DNA from: an uncultured Eubacteriales bacterium
GTDB taxonomy: Bacteria > Bacillota > Clostridia > Christensenellales > Borkfalkiaceae
Length of the DNA: 64,000 nucleotides
Direction: 5' to 3'
Assembly (NCBI GenBank): GCA_900540805.1
Contig: UQHL01000005.1
Location: forward strand, 62,001 to 126,000
Shown one piece after another: positions 1 to 8,011 of the stretch. The position numbers and the translations under genes were made by a program. How positions within the stretch are numbered: the stretch's first letter is position 1; each line of letters starts with the position of its first letter. The notes under the pieces were generated by a model, which saw nothing but the letters and a program-made list of their open reading frames with translations, was not told the DNA's origin and made no database searches.

Positions 1-516
1 AAAATCATCTATGCCGATCCGCCTTGGCAGTTCAGGACGTATTCGGCAAAAGGACAAGGGCGGAGCGCGGAAAGACATTATCCGACGATGCCCAAAACAG
101 AGATACAGGCGTTGCCTGTGTCCCGTATCTGCGAGAAAGATTGCGTACTGTTTTTATGGGTAACAGCGCCGTGCCTTATAGAAGGAATAGAACTTATAAA
201 GGCTTGGGGATTTACATATAAAACGGTCGCTTTCACTTGGATAAAAAAGTGCAAACGAGCAGACAAGATATTTACCGGAATGGGATATTACACTCGCTCT
301 AATGCCGAATACTGCCTGATTGCAACAAAAGGAAAAGGACTAAAACGCAAGAGCCGTTCTGTTTCATCTGTCATTATGACTCCCATAGAAGAGCATAGTA
401 AGAAACCTGACGAAACGAGAAAACGGATAGAAGCGTTGTACGGCGATGTGCCGAAGATAGAGTTGTTTGCAAGACGGCAGGCAGATAATTGGGACTGTTG
501 GGGCAACGAAGTATAA
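1..516 (+). CDS. MT-A70 family adenine N6-methyltransferase, 5' partial
   Basis: The frame is open from the first base, so the start lies outside the window; 171 codons remain. The motif ADPPW (bases 13-27) is the catalytic DPPW signature of MT-A70-type N6-adenine methyltransferases, and FLWVTAP further on fits the same fold. The C-terminus ends with FARR, also usual in the family. In mobile elements such enzymes modify element DNA, which may protect it from host restriction during transfer; that role is inferred. It is the first gene of a co-directional run leading into the ICE1 relaxase and secretion genes. Family assignment is firm, substrate and target site unknown. Confidence 0.88.
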   Translation, partial: KIIYADPPWQFRTYSAKGQGRSAERHYPTMPKTEIQALPVSRICEKDCVLFLWVTAPCLIEGIELIKAWGFTYKTVAFTWIKKCKRADKIFTGMGYYTRSNAEYCLIATKGKGLKRKSRSVSSVIMTPIEEHSKKPDETRKRIEALYGDVPKIELFARRQADNWDCWGNEV

Positions 517-544
517 ACATAAAAAACATAAGGAGCAAAAAACA

Positions 545-937
545 TTGAAAGAAAGAAACTTCAAATTCAGAAAAAGTTATGCGGAAGTTATCCGCGTAAT
601 GGACGACAAACAGGCAGGCAGATTTATCAAAGCGGTGTCGGATTACGTCTTTGACGGGAGAGCATACGACGGCAACGACACGGCAATCAAAAGTGCGTTT
701 ACGCTCGTAAAAGTATCTCTCGACGGAGATAAAGCCGACAGAGAAAACGGCAGACGCGGCGGTATCAAGAGCCGCGAGCTTCGCAAGGCAAAGGAAGAAC
801 AGCCGTGCGTTGCAAAGGTAATCGCAAGCGGTATCGTGGCGAGCGAAATGCTGAAAAGTATCCTTGAAGGCAGAGAAACGCCGTCTGACGACGATGGGGA
901 AACCACCGAAAATTGTTTTGGCAGAGAGGACTTTTAG
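545..937 (+). CDS. DUF6291-like mobile-element protein
   Basis: A 130-residue protein. The start is placed at TTG (545) because AAGGAG sits about 10 bases upstream; the next ATG (601) lacks a ribosome site. The N-terminal pattern FRKSYAEVIRVMDDKQAGRF and the GGxxSR/K segment near residue 75 resemble the small DUF6291 proteins often seen near phage or ICE replication genes. No catalytic motif is visible and the C-terminus is acidic. It lies 28 bases after the methyltransferase on the same strand, so co-transcription is likely. Function unknown; the DUF name is from memory of the family pattern. Confidence 0.6.
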   Translation: MKERNFKFRKSYAEVIRVMDDKQAGRFIKAVSDYVFDGRAYDGNDTAIKSAFTLVKVSLDGDKADRENGRRGGIKSRELRKAKEEQPCVAKVIASGIVASEMLKSILEGRETPSDDDGETTENCFGREDF

Positions 938-950
938 CAAGCAGGATAAG

Positions 951-1003
951 GATTTTCCAAACTATCGGAAAATCGCAGAGTTGAACAAGTCGGAAACCGA
1001 CTT
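951..1003. other. Two tandem hairpins before the relaxosome genes (oriT candidate)
   Basis: GATTTTCC (951-958) pairs with GGAAAATC (967-974), and AAGTCGG (987-993) pairs with CCGACTT (1001-1003 end) around an AAA loop. They occupy the gap just before the gene that precedes the ICE1 relaxase, the usual place for an oriT. The second stem is followed by only four T residues, so it could instead be a weak terminator or attenuator. No nic site is identified. Confidence 0.4.
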
Positions 1004-1021
1004 TTCAGGGAGGTGATAACA

Positions 1022-1474
1022 ATGGGAAGAAAAATGAAACTCGACGGCAACTGTGGCAGTAAATTCATTACGATTGACGACGAAAAGAAGTGGGCGTTAA
1101 TCCGAGAGATAGCGACGGTTGACAGATACAAAAACAGTTTTAACGCTATCGTCAACGACGCGCTGATGTTTGGACTACCGGAACTACACAAACGGCTTTT
1201 CGATAAAGTCGAAATCGACGGCGAAGAAAAAGCGGTCAGCGTTCCGAGAGAATACAGCGAGGACGCGTTGTACTTTGAACTCGTCAGACTTATGCGTGAA
1301 AACATTGCAAATCAGGTGGTGCTGAAACGATTGGTCTGTTCCATATTCAATCTTCTTGCCGTATGGGGCGAGGGTGCGAGAATGGGCGAGGCGTTCAAAA
1401 AAGGTTTTCTCAAAGACACGCCGGACTTCATCGTAAAGGAAGAAGCGCGGCTGCTGAAAGAAGCGGGGAGGTAA
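1022..1474 (+). CDS. Hypothetical protein preceding the relaxase (possible relaxosome accessory)
   Basis: A 150-residue protein starting at ATG 1022, seven bases after a strong GGGAGGTGA site; an in-frame ATA-ACA stretch before it is not needed. The N-terminus (residues 8-45) is basic and amphipathic and includes FITIDDEKKWALIREIA; the C-terminal half is helical. Position immediately upstream of the relaxase, and after paired hairpins, suggests a DNA-binding relaxosome helper of the MobC type, but no ribbon-helix-helix motif is obvious. I do not recognise the family; the role is inferred only from context. Confidence 0.5.
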   Translation: MGRKMKLDGNCGSKFITIDDEKKWALIREIATVDRYKNSFNAIVNDALMFGLPELHKRLFDKVEIDGEEKAVSVPREYSEDALYFELVRLMRENIANQVVLKRLVCSIFNLLAVWGEGARMGEAFKKGFLKDTPDFIVKEEARLLKEAGR

Positions 1475-1530
1475 GAACATAGGAAACAATCAACCCGTCC
1501 GTATTCAACATACAGTATACACCGTATCGG

Positions 1531-2811
1531 TTGCCGAAAAATGCAAGCGGGCTTGAAACGGAAGCCCACAGAGCGGAACGCTCGTTCTTCGATATGACGG
1601 GCAACACGAACGTTTACGACTACATTACGACGGAAGGAAAAATTACGGGAAAGAAGTCGGGCAGAATCACCGCGCTCGAATACTTGCAAAAGTCAACGGG
1701 CGTATTTAACGGCAACGGACTTTTGTCGGAAGAAAAAGTCGCAGAAATGAAAGAACGGCTGAAAAACAACAAGGGCAACATTTGGCACGGGTTTATCTCT
1801 CTCAACGAAGAACAATCGCACAAGATCGACACGCCCGAAAAATGTATCGGGCTGATTAAGCGGACGTTCGGAGAGTTTTTAACCGACGCAGGGTTCAATA
1901 AAAAGAACATCGACCTGATGTGCGCGTTGCACTTGGATAGACCGCACCATCTGCATATCCATTTCGTCTTTTGGGAGAAAGAACCGACATATAAGTCGAA
2001 GAAAGACGGAACGCTCGACTACCGAAGAAAAGGCAAAATCAATATGGAAGCCATCAACAAACTATTCGTCCGAACAGGACTTTACATAGATGAAAACAGG
2101 GACAGGCTTTTTAACACGAGGGTGGAGGCGATTCGCGCGCTTAGGGGTATGACTTCCGTAAAAGCGGCAATGGGCAGTAGCGATGAGATAAGAAAGGAGA
2201 TTTTATCGCTTGCAAAAGACCTGCCGAAAACGGGCAGGCTTTCCTACGGCAGTAAGGATATGGAAGCATACGTTGGGCGGGTAGATAAAATAGTCGAAAT
2301 GCTGATCGGCTATCAGGGACAAGCGCGGCGTTCGCATTTAAGGTTTTTGAACGAACTCGAAAAGCACAAACAGGCGATTAAGAACATTTGCGGGACACCG
2401 TTTGCGTTCACGGACAGGAACGTAAAGGTTGAAGAAGTAGAACGGGACTTGCCAAAGTACCATAACAAAATCGACGAAAAAACGCTGTCGATTATACAGG
2501 ATATAGAAGCCGATTATAAAAGGCGGCAAGGAAATCTCGTTCTGAAACTCGCAAAGTTTATCAAGCCGGAGATTTACGAGAAACCGAGATACGGAAAAAC
2601 GAAGCCGAACGATAAAAACCATAAACGGCGTTTAGCAATGTCCCGCCGAAAAATAAAGTCGTTGTTCGGAAAATTTCTCTTATCGTTCGGTAGCGAAAGC
2701 GAACTCTTGGAAAGAGATTTTTCGCACCGCTTGCAGGATATTGAAAAGGAAATGGAAGAACAGCGTAAAAGAGAAAACGGAGAATACAAGGAGGTGAACT
2801 ATAAAGATTGA
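1531..2811 (+). CDS. ICE1 relaxase, MobL/MobP3-like
   Basis: This nicks and leads the transferred strand of ICE1. The signature is RPHHLHIHFVFWEKEP (bases about 1939-1986), a HxHIH metal-binding motif followed by the FWEKEP segment of MobL-type MOBP relaxases; it is preceded by a GFISLNEEQ strand. The C-terminal half is basic and coiled, and ends overlapping virD4 by four bases. The start is uncertain: TTG 1531 has no ribosome site, while the frame stays open and family-like (INPSVFNIQYTPYRLPK) back to 1483 with no ATG, GTG or TTG. A rare ATC start at 1489 after AGGAAACA is possible. Relaxase assignment is firm, start is not. Confidence 0.85.
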   Translation: MPKNASGLETEAHRAERSFFDMTGNTNVYDYITTEGKITGKKSGRITALEYLQKSTGVFNGNGLLSEEKVAEMKERLKNNKGNIWHGFISLNEEQSHKIDTPEKCIGLIKRTFGEFLTDAGFNKKNIDLMCALHLDRPHHLHIHFVFWEKEPTYKSKKDGTLDYRRKGKINMEAINKLFVRTGLYIDENRDRLFNTRVEAIRALRGMTSVKAAMGSSDEIRKEILSLAKDLPKTGRLSYGSKDMEAYVGRVDKIVEMLIGYQGQARRSHLRFLNELEKHKQAIKNICGTPFAFTDRNVKVEEVERDLPKYHNKIDEKTLSIIQDIEADYKRRQGNLVLKLAKFIKPEIYEKPRYGKTKPNDKNHKRRLAMSRRKIKSLFGKFLLSFGSESELLERDFSHRLQDIEKEMEEQRKRENGEYKEVNYKD

Positions 2812-5024
2812 ACAGAAAAGATATAACAAGGCACAAAAAGAGAAAAAAGAATAAACTCAAACTTCTGTTTTGGGGAATACTCTTCGCCTTTGTAGCCGTT
2901 CTCGTTATGTATCTGTTTTCGCTTGGCGGGAAAAGCATAGGCGAGATATTAAGCTACAAAAACTATTGGCTTTCCGTCGGCGTGGCGAACGGCTTGATAC
3001 TCATAGGGTATCTTATGATGTATCGGGTAGACGCGCAGAACATCGCGCTTGATGAAAACGATTTAGAGGATACCGAATGGCTGTCGGTGAAAAGACTAAA
3101 AAAACTCAAAGAATTTCAGGTTTACGACTATAAATCGGCAGAGGAAAAAACGGATGGTATCGTCATCGGCGCGGAGAAAAAGGGCGGAAGCGTTGAAGTA
3201 ATCACGACAAGTCAGTTGCACGCTTTAATCGTCGGCACGACGGGTAGCGGTAAAACAACGGGCTTCGTCGATCAGAATATAGCGGTACTCGGCAAAAGCA
3301 AGGGCAAACCGTCAATCGTCATAAGCGATCCGAAAAAGGAACTTTACGAAAAGCACGCGAGAACGCTTGAAAAGGAAGGATACAAAATATCCGTGTTGGA
3401 TCTCAGAGAACCGTATTCGTCGGAGAGATGGAATCCGATGAACGTGCTTCTTCGCCGTATCAGGCTCGTGAAAGACCTTGAAAACAACTTACAGCAGAAA
3501 GACGGCAAATATTACGGAGCGGGCGAAGTGTTCTTGTCTTACAGGGACGCGAGAACGCGTATGCAGGAACTCAAAGACGAGATATACGAAAACGCACAAG
3601 ACCTTGTATATACGCTTTGCCCCGTGCAGAATCGAGATCAGCCGACTTGGGAGCAGGGCGCGAGAAACCTTATCTTCGGTTTCGTCCTTGCAATGTGCGA
3701 GGATTGTATCAAAGGGAAAATCGACGAAAGCCAACTTGTGCTATTTAACGTCTATCACAATATCACGAAGTATTGTTCGGAAGATACGACCGCGCTTCGT
3801 AACTACCTGATTGAGGGACGCGACGAGTTTTCAAAAGTAAGAGGACTTGTCAACACCGTTCTTATTACAAGCGACAAGACTTTGACGTCGTATTTGTCGG
3901 AAGTGAATAGTTATATGCAACAGCTTTCGGACGACGGCATTATGTCGATGACGAGCGAGAACGATTTGGACGTCGTGAATATGGACGAAAGCCCGAACGC
4001 GGTATTTATTATCGTGCCGGACGAAAGATTTACAAGACACCGTTTCGTAACGCTGTTCATTACGCAGATGTATAAGGAACTTGTCGAAAAGGCAAATCTG
4101 AATCTGCGCCGAAACCAAACGGAAACGGCAATTTTGAAACGCAATACTTACTTTGTGTTAGACGAGTTTGCGAACCTTCCGAAATTCGAGAATATCGAGG
4201 GAATGGTAACGGTAGCGCGTTCGAGAGGAATACGGTTTTTGTTCGTATTGCAGTCGTATTCGCAACTGACCGCGAAGTACGGCAGGGACGTCGGCGACAT
4301 CATAAAGACAAATTGCAACGTCAAAATCTTTATCGGCTCGGACGATTCGGAAACGAGAAAAGAGTTTTCGGAGCTTTGCGGACAGAAGAAAATCAAGCAA
4401 TTCTCGGTCAATACCAACGCCGAAAACCCCGCAAGTTCGTCAACGGGGGCGACTTTGCAACCGCTCATTTCGGTAGGTATGCTTGAAAGGTTGAACGGCG
4501 ACGAGAAAGGCGACGCGATTGTTTCTGTCAGAGGTTATGAACCGATATGGACGGTGTTCACGCCGTCTTACGAACTCAAAAAGGTTTATTTCCCCGAAGG
4601 GAAAGCGGCAATCGGCAAACGCGAAGCCGTGTTGTTTGAGAAAGAGAACTACGTTTTCGACATCACGGGCGACGTGGGGCAAAAGATCGAAGATAAGCTT
4701 TCCGAACTCATCGAAGAGCAGGAAGCGGAAGAAGCGAGAGCCGATGAAAACGACAAAGCAAAGCGCGTTGCGAAGCTTACCAAGCAATGGGACGACGTGG
4801 AAGCCGAGCTTCAGCGCGTGGTGGACAATATTTGCGTGTACCTTGACGGTAAAGACGAAAAGGCGGTGCGGCAAGCGGCGTATGAACACAAAGTACGACT
4901 ACTGCTTGCAATTACCGAACATTACAACAGGAGTATAGCAAACGAAATCAGAGTGGCGGCAGACAAAATCCAACTCGAACTGTTGCCAAGAATGAAAGAA
5001 TATCAGGAACAAGCGAAAAGATAG
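2808..5024 (+). CDS. VirD4/TraG-type type IV coupling protein (ICE1)
   Basis: The coupling ATPase that delivers the relaxase-DNA complex to the mating channel. Two N-terminal membrane helices (about residues 14-36 and 48-72) are followed by Walker A VGTTGSGKTT near residue 142, Walker B FVLDEFANLPKF near residue 445 and a TraG-like C-terminal region ending in an acidic coiled coil. 738 residues, slightly longer than usual. It starts at TTG 2808 inside the relaxase 3' end, with AGGAGGTGA about 14 bases upstream, so translation is probably coupled. Nothing looks broken. The next gene follows after 18 bases with its own ribosome site. Confidence 0.93.
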   Translation: MNRKDITRHKKRKKNKLKLLFWGILFAFVAVLVMYLFSLGGKSIGEILSYKNYWLSVGVANGLILIGYLMMYRVDAQNIALDENDLEDTEWLSVKRLKKLKEFQVYDYKSAEEKTDGIVIGAEKKGGSVEVITTSQLHALIVGTTGSGKTTGFVDQNIAVLGKSKGKPSIVISDPKKELYEKHARTLEKEGYKISVLDLREPYSSERWNPMNVLLRRIRLVKDLENNLQQKDGKYYGAGEVFLSYRDARTRMQELKDEIYENAQDLVYTLCPVQNRDQPTWEQGARNLIFGFVLAMCEDCIKGKIDESQLVLFNVYHNITKYCSEDTTALRNYLIEGRDEFSKVRGLVNTVLITSDKTLTSYLSEVNSYMQQLSDDGIMSMTSENDLDVVNMDESPNAVFIIVPDERFTRHRFVTLFITQMYKELVEKANLNLRRNQTETAILKRNTYFVLDEFANLPKFENIEGMVTVARSRGIRFLFVLQSYSQLTAKYGRDVGDIIKTNCNVKIFIGSDDSETRKEFSELCGQKKIKQFSVNTNAENPASSSTGATLQPLISVGMLERLNGDEKGDAIVSVRGYEPIWTVFTPSYELKKVYFPEGKAAIGKREAVLFEKENYVFDITGDVGQKIEDKLSELIEEQEAEEARADENDKAKRVAKLTKQWDDVEAELQRVVDNICVYLDGKDEKAVRQAAYEHKVRLLLAITEHYNRSIANEIRVAADKIQLELLPRMKEYQEQAKR

Positions 5025-5042
5025 CTTGAAAGGAGGAATCAT

Positions 5043-6434
5043 TTGAAAAAACTAAAATTCATTTTGTCGGCGTTAATGCTGACGGTGTGTATGAGCGCGT
5101 TTATCGGCGCGGGCGGAGCTACCGCGTTTGCATACGAGGGCGAGCAAGAACCCGTAGCCGAGTGTACGCACGAATACACGGAAGAGGTGGTGGAAGGCAG
5201 TTGCACTACGAAAGGGTATACGCGATATACCTGTACGCTTTGCGGCGATACCTACACCGACAATTATACCGAGGTGAACGGGCATAAATTCGGGGAAATC
5301 GTGATCGAACCGACCTGTACGCACCGCGGATATACCATTCATTACTGCGAAGATTGCGGTTATGAATATTCGGACAGTTACGTTCCCGCGACGGGACACG
5401 CGTATGAAGCCGAAGAACATCCCGTAACCTGTACGGAAAACGGATATACGCTTTACACTTGCAAAAACTGCGGCGACGAATATACGGTGGACGGCGAAGA
5501 GGCAATCGGACACGATTACGAGGAAAAGACGGTCGGCAGAACGTGCGAATCTTACGGCTATACCGTACATACCTGCAAGAATTGCGCGGACAGATACGTT
5601 ACCGACTATGTAAAACCCGCAGGACACGACTATGAAAAGACTGTCGTAAAAGCGGAAGCGGGCAAAGTCGGTTATACGAAGTACACTTGCAAGGTCTGCG
5701 ATTATAACTATGTTTCGGACTTTGTAACGAGCGGCGACGACGGCTATATCGAAGAAAATCCCGATACGCCGACCGATCCTGAACAGCCCGACAAACCGAC
5801 CGAGCCGGGTAAACCCGAAAATCCGGATCAGCCTGAAAATCCCGACCAACCCGAAAATCCCGACGAGCATACGCACGTTTACGTTTTCGACGCAGTGGTA
5901 AGGGAACAGGAAAAGACGATGACGGTATCTTACGTTTGCGAGTGCGGAGATAATCGCACCGAGTTTGTGAAAGTGGAATTTACGAGCGCGGACGACGGAA
6001 GCGGCGTTGTGCTGATTCCGGGCGAAAACGGAGAACTCGACTTTGCGGTACTTGAAGGGAAATATATCGTTACGGTAACGAACGATAACGGCGAGGAACT
6101 GATGGTTTACGAGGTAAATTTGGCGAAAAACGAACCTAAACCCGTCGAACCCGAACAGCCCGATAAACCGACCGAGCCTGAACAACCGAAAGAGCCTGAA
6201 AGCCCGGAAGAAACCGACAAACCTTCCGCTCCGACAGAATCGGAAGGTAAAGACAATACCGAAACGCCGAACGATAGCGTAAAAGAAAAGAAAAAAGTTT
6301 CGGCGTCCGCTATCTTATTGCCTATTTTGCTTGTTTTGGGCATTGGCGGTGGAGTGACTTTCTTCATCATTAAGAAAAAGAAAACAGGAAAAATTAAGAA
6401 AACCGAAAAAGAAAACGAAAAGGAGAACAAATAA
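5043..6434 (+). CDS. Membrane-anchored surface protein with Cys/His repeats (ICE1)
   Basis: A 463-residue secreted protein read from TTG 5043 after AAAGGAGG. A signal peptide (residues 1-31, ending AFAYE) is followed by five copies of a 31-33 residue repeat, pattern TCTxxGYTxYTCxxCGxxY...GHxY, the last copy decayed. Then comes a Pro/Glu/Asp-rich stalk of PEQPDKPTEPG type (residues about 240-275), an HTHVYVF-CECG module, a second Pro-rich stalk and one C-terminal membrane helix with a lysine-rich tail. No LPXTG sorting motif. It sits between virD4 and the pilin-like gene, so a mating-contact or cell-wall-spanning role is likely. The spaced Cys and His could bind metal or form disulfides; neither is shown. 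Confidence 0.8.
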   Translation: MKKLKFILSALMLTVCMSAFIGAGGATAFAYEGEQEPVAECTHEYTEEVVEGSCTTKGYTRYTCTLCGDTYTDNYTEVNGHKFGEIVIEPTCTHRGYTIHYCEDCGYEYSDSYVPATGHAYEAEEHPVTCTENGYTLYTCKNCGDEYTVDGEEAIGHDYEEKTVGRTCESYGYTVHTCKNCADRYVTDYVKPAGHDYEKTVVKAEAGKVGYTKYTCKVCDYNYVSDFVTSGDDGYIEENPDTPTDPEQPDKPTEPGKPENPDQPENPDQPENPDEHTHVYVFDAVVREQEKTMTVSYVCECGDNRTEFVKVEFTSADDGSGVVLIPGENGELDFAVLEGKYIVTVTNDNGEELMVYEVNLAKNEPKPVEPEQPDKPTEPEQPKEPESPEETDKPSAPTESEGKDNTETPNDSVKEKKKVSASAILLPILLVLGIGGGVTFFIIKKKKTGKIKKTEKENEKENK

Positions 6435-6437
6435 TAT

Positions 6438-6728
6438 ATGAATAATTTACTTGCAGCAGGACTTAACGAAAACCTTGCCGAAATCGTCGGTAAACTTCAA
6501 ACCCTTATGGATTCGTTTTGGATCTATATCGTAATGGCACTTGCCGGCGTAGTTGTCGTGTGGGGTGCATACGTCGGAATCAAGATTGCAATCGCACACA
6601 AGAACGAAGAAAAGATCAATGCTCGTGATATGGTCAAAAACCTTATTATCGGTATCATTATCATCTTCGTCGTTGCAATGGGTGCGCCGCTTCTTATCAA
6701 CGGTCTTTCCGCTTGGGTAACTGCGTAA
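6438..6728 (+). CDS. VirB2/TrbC-like small membrane (pilin-like) protein
   Basis: A 96-residue protein with two hydrophobic helices (about residues 28-55 and 70-92) separated by a charged loop HKNEEKINARD. Size, topology and position before the VirB6-like and VirB4 genes match the TrbC/VirB2 pilin-like family of Gram-positive type IV secretion systems. There is no clear cleavable signal peptide. The gene follows the surface protein after three bases and is followed by a terminator-like hairpin, suggesting it is made in excess of the downstream genes. Its second half is clearly related to the C-terminus of the 1051-residue adhesin at 10657-13812. Confidence 0.75.
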   Translation: MNNLLAAGLNENLAEIVGKLQTLMDSFWIYIVMALAGVVVVWGAYVGIKIAIAHKNEEKINARDMVKNLIIGIIIIFVVAMGAPLLINGLSAWVTA

Positions 6729-6753
6729 TCGCATAGAGCGGATATTTTGCGCG

Positions 6754-6786
6754 GGGCGGCAGAGTTATTTGCCGCCCTATATTTTT
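6754..6786 (+). terminator. Intercistronic hairpin with T-rich tail
   Basis: GGGCGGCA (6754-6761) pairs with TGCCGCCC (6770-6777), followed by TATATTTTT. It lies after the pilin-like gene and before the VirB6-like gene of the same operon, so it probably allows partial read-through and sets the ratio of pilin to channel proteins. Confidence 0.7.
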
Positions 6787-6805
6787 AACTTTAAGGAGGA
6801 GCAGA

Positions 6806-8011
6806 ATGCTTATATTTTTTCAACAGTTATGCTTGCTTCTTTTTCTGTGGCTTCTAAAACTCGTGGATGGTCTGATGGAGATATTCTCGGCTATATCGGG
6901 AATCACGGACGTAACGTATAAAGGCGAAAAGGTCAATATCATCGAATTTTTGGCGGGCGATAGCACGGTCAATACGATATTTTGGTGCATTTTCATTTTA
7001 GCGATAGGCTTGACGTGCATTTTTACAATCGCCGCGCTTATCAAAAATATGATTAACTCGCAACGGAACGTATCGACTATCGTCGGCAAGTTCTTTTTGG
7101 CACTTCTCGGCACAATGGCTATGCTTACCGTCCTGTTCCTGATTATCCTTATATCCAACTCGTTGCTCGTGCTTGTATCGCAAATCTTTCAAATCGGGAA
7201 TACGACGAAATTGTCGAGCGCGTTGTTCAACGCCTGTGCGGGCGATTGGATAAACGGGTATTCGGTGTCGGAGTTCGATATATCACGGCTCGGCGTAAAG
7301 GAGATTTTCGGAGATTATACTACGGGTTTCGTATTTCCCGACAAATGGAAATATAACGGAATGGTCAATCCCGACAAGTTCTTGTATCTGCCGTCGCTTA
7401 TTGCAGGCGTTGCGCTTGCAATCGCGCTTGTGGTTGCCGTTCTCAACTTGGCGAAAAGGGTATACGAAATCATTTTTATGTACTTCGTAATGCCTATGAG
7501 CATGTCAACGCTTCCGCTCGATGACGGAGCGAGATTCAAAACGTGGAGAGAAACTTTTATAACGAAAATCGTGATTGCTTATGGAACGGTGTTCTCGGTA
7601 AATATCTTCGTTCTGCTTCTGCCGCTTATAACAAGAATGCGGATAGACGAAATCAGCGGTTTCGGCAATTCGATGTTCCTTATCTTTATGATCGTCGGCG
7701 GAGCAATGGTTATTCCGGCAGGGCAAGCGCTGTTTTGTAAACTGTTCGGACAGGCGGACGATATGCACGCAGGCAGTAACTTCTTACGTTCGGCGTTTTA
7801 CGGTTCGCGTATGGTCGGAGCGGCAACGTTCGGCTTGGCTCATAAAATCATTCACGGCGGCGCGAGTGTCGGAAAAGCAATCTCGAATCACAGGAAAAAC
7901 AAAGCAGACAGTAGTGGCGGAGGAGATAATTCGGACAAATATTCCGAAGATAAAACTTCTGCCGAAACAACGGAAGGATCGGAAAGTAGCGGAGGTGAAA
8001 GCACAGAATGA
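6806..8011 (+). CDS. VirB6/TrbL-like polytopic channel protein (ICE1)
   Basis: A 401-residue membrane protein with about six to seven hydrophobic stretches (near residues 1-30, 45-75, 90-125, 190-222, 255-285, 295-320) and a hydrophilic Ser/Gly/Glu-rich tail. Topology and place between the VirB2-like and VirB4 genes identify it as the inner channel component of the mating system. The start at ATG 6806 follows AAGGAGGAG at good spacing. It overlaps the VirB4 gene by four bases (ATGA), a mark of translational coupling. Sequence in this family is poorly conserved, so the call rests mostly on topology and order. Confidence 0.78.
   Translation: MLIFFQQLCLLLFLWLLKLVDGLMEIFSAISGITDVTYKGEKVNIIEFLAGDSTVNTIFWCIFILAIGLTCIFTIAALIKNMINSQRNVSTIVGKFFLALLGTMAMLTVLFLIILISNSLLVLVSQIFQIGNTTKLSSALFNACAGDWINGYSVSEFDISRLGVKEIFGDYTTGFVFPDKWKYNGMVNPDKFLYLPSLIAGVALAIALVVAVLNLAKRVYEIIFMYFVMPMSMSTLPLDDGARFKTWRETFITKIVIAYGTVFSVNIFVLLLPLITRMRIDEISGFGNSMFLIFMIVGGAMVIPAGQALFCKLFGQADDMHAGSNFLRSAFYGSRMVGAATFGLAHKIIHGGASVGKAISNHRKNKADSSGGGDNSDKYSEDKTSAETTEGSESSGGESTE

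Noticed and set aside
5073..6185. 370-codon minus-strand open frame opposite the first surface protein
   Set aside because: Same cause: antisense of a repetitive gene with a strong sense-strand protein.
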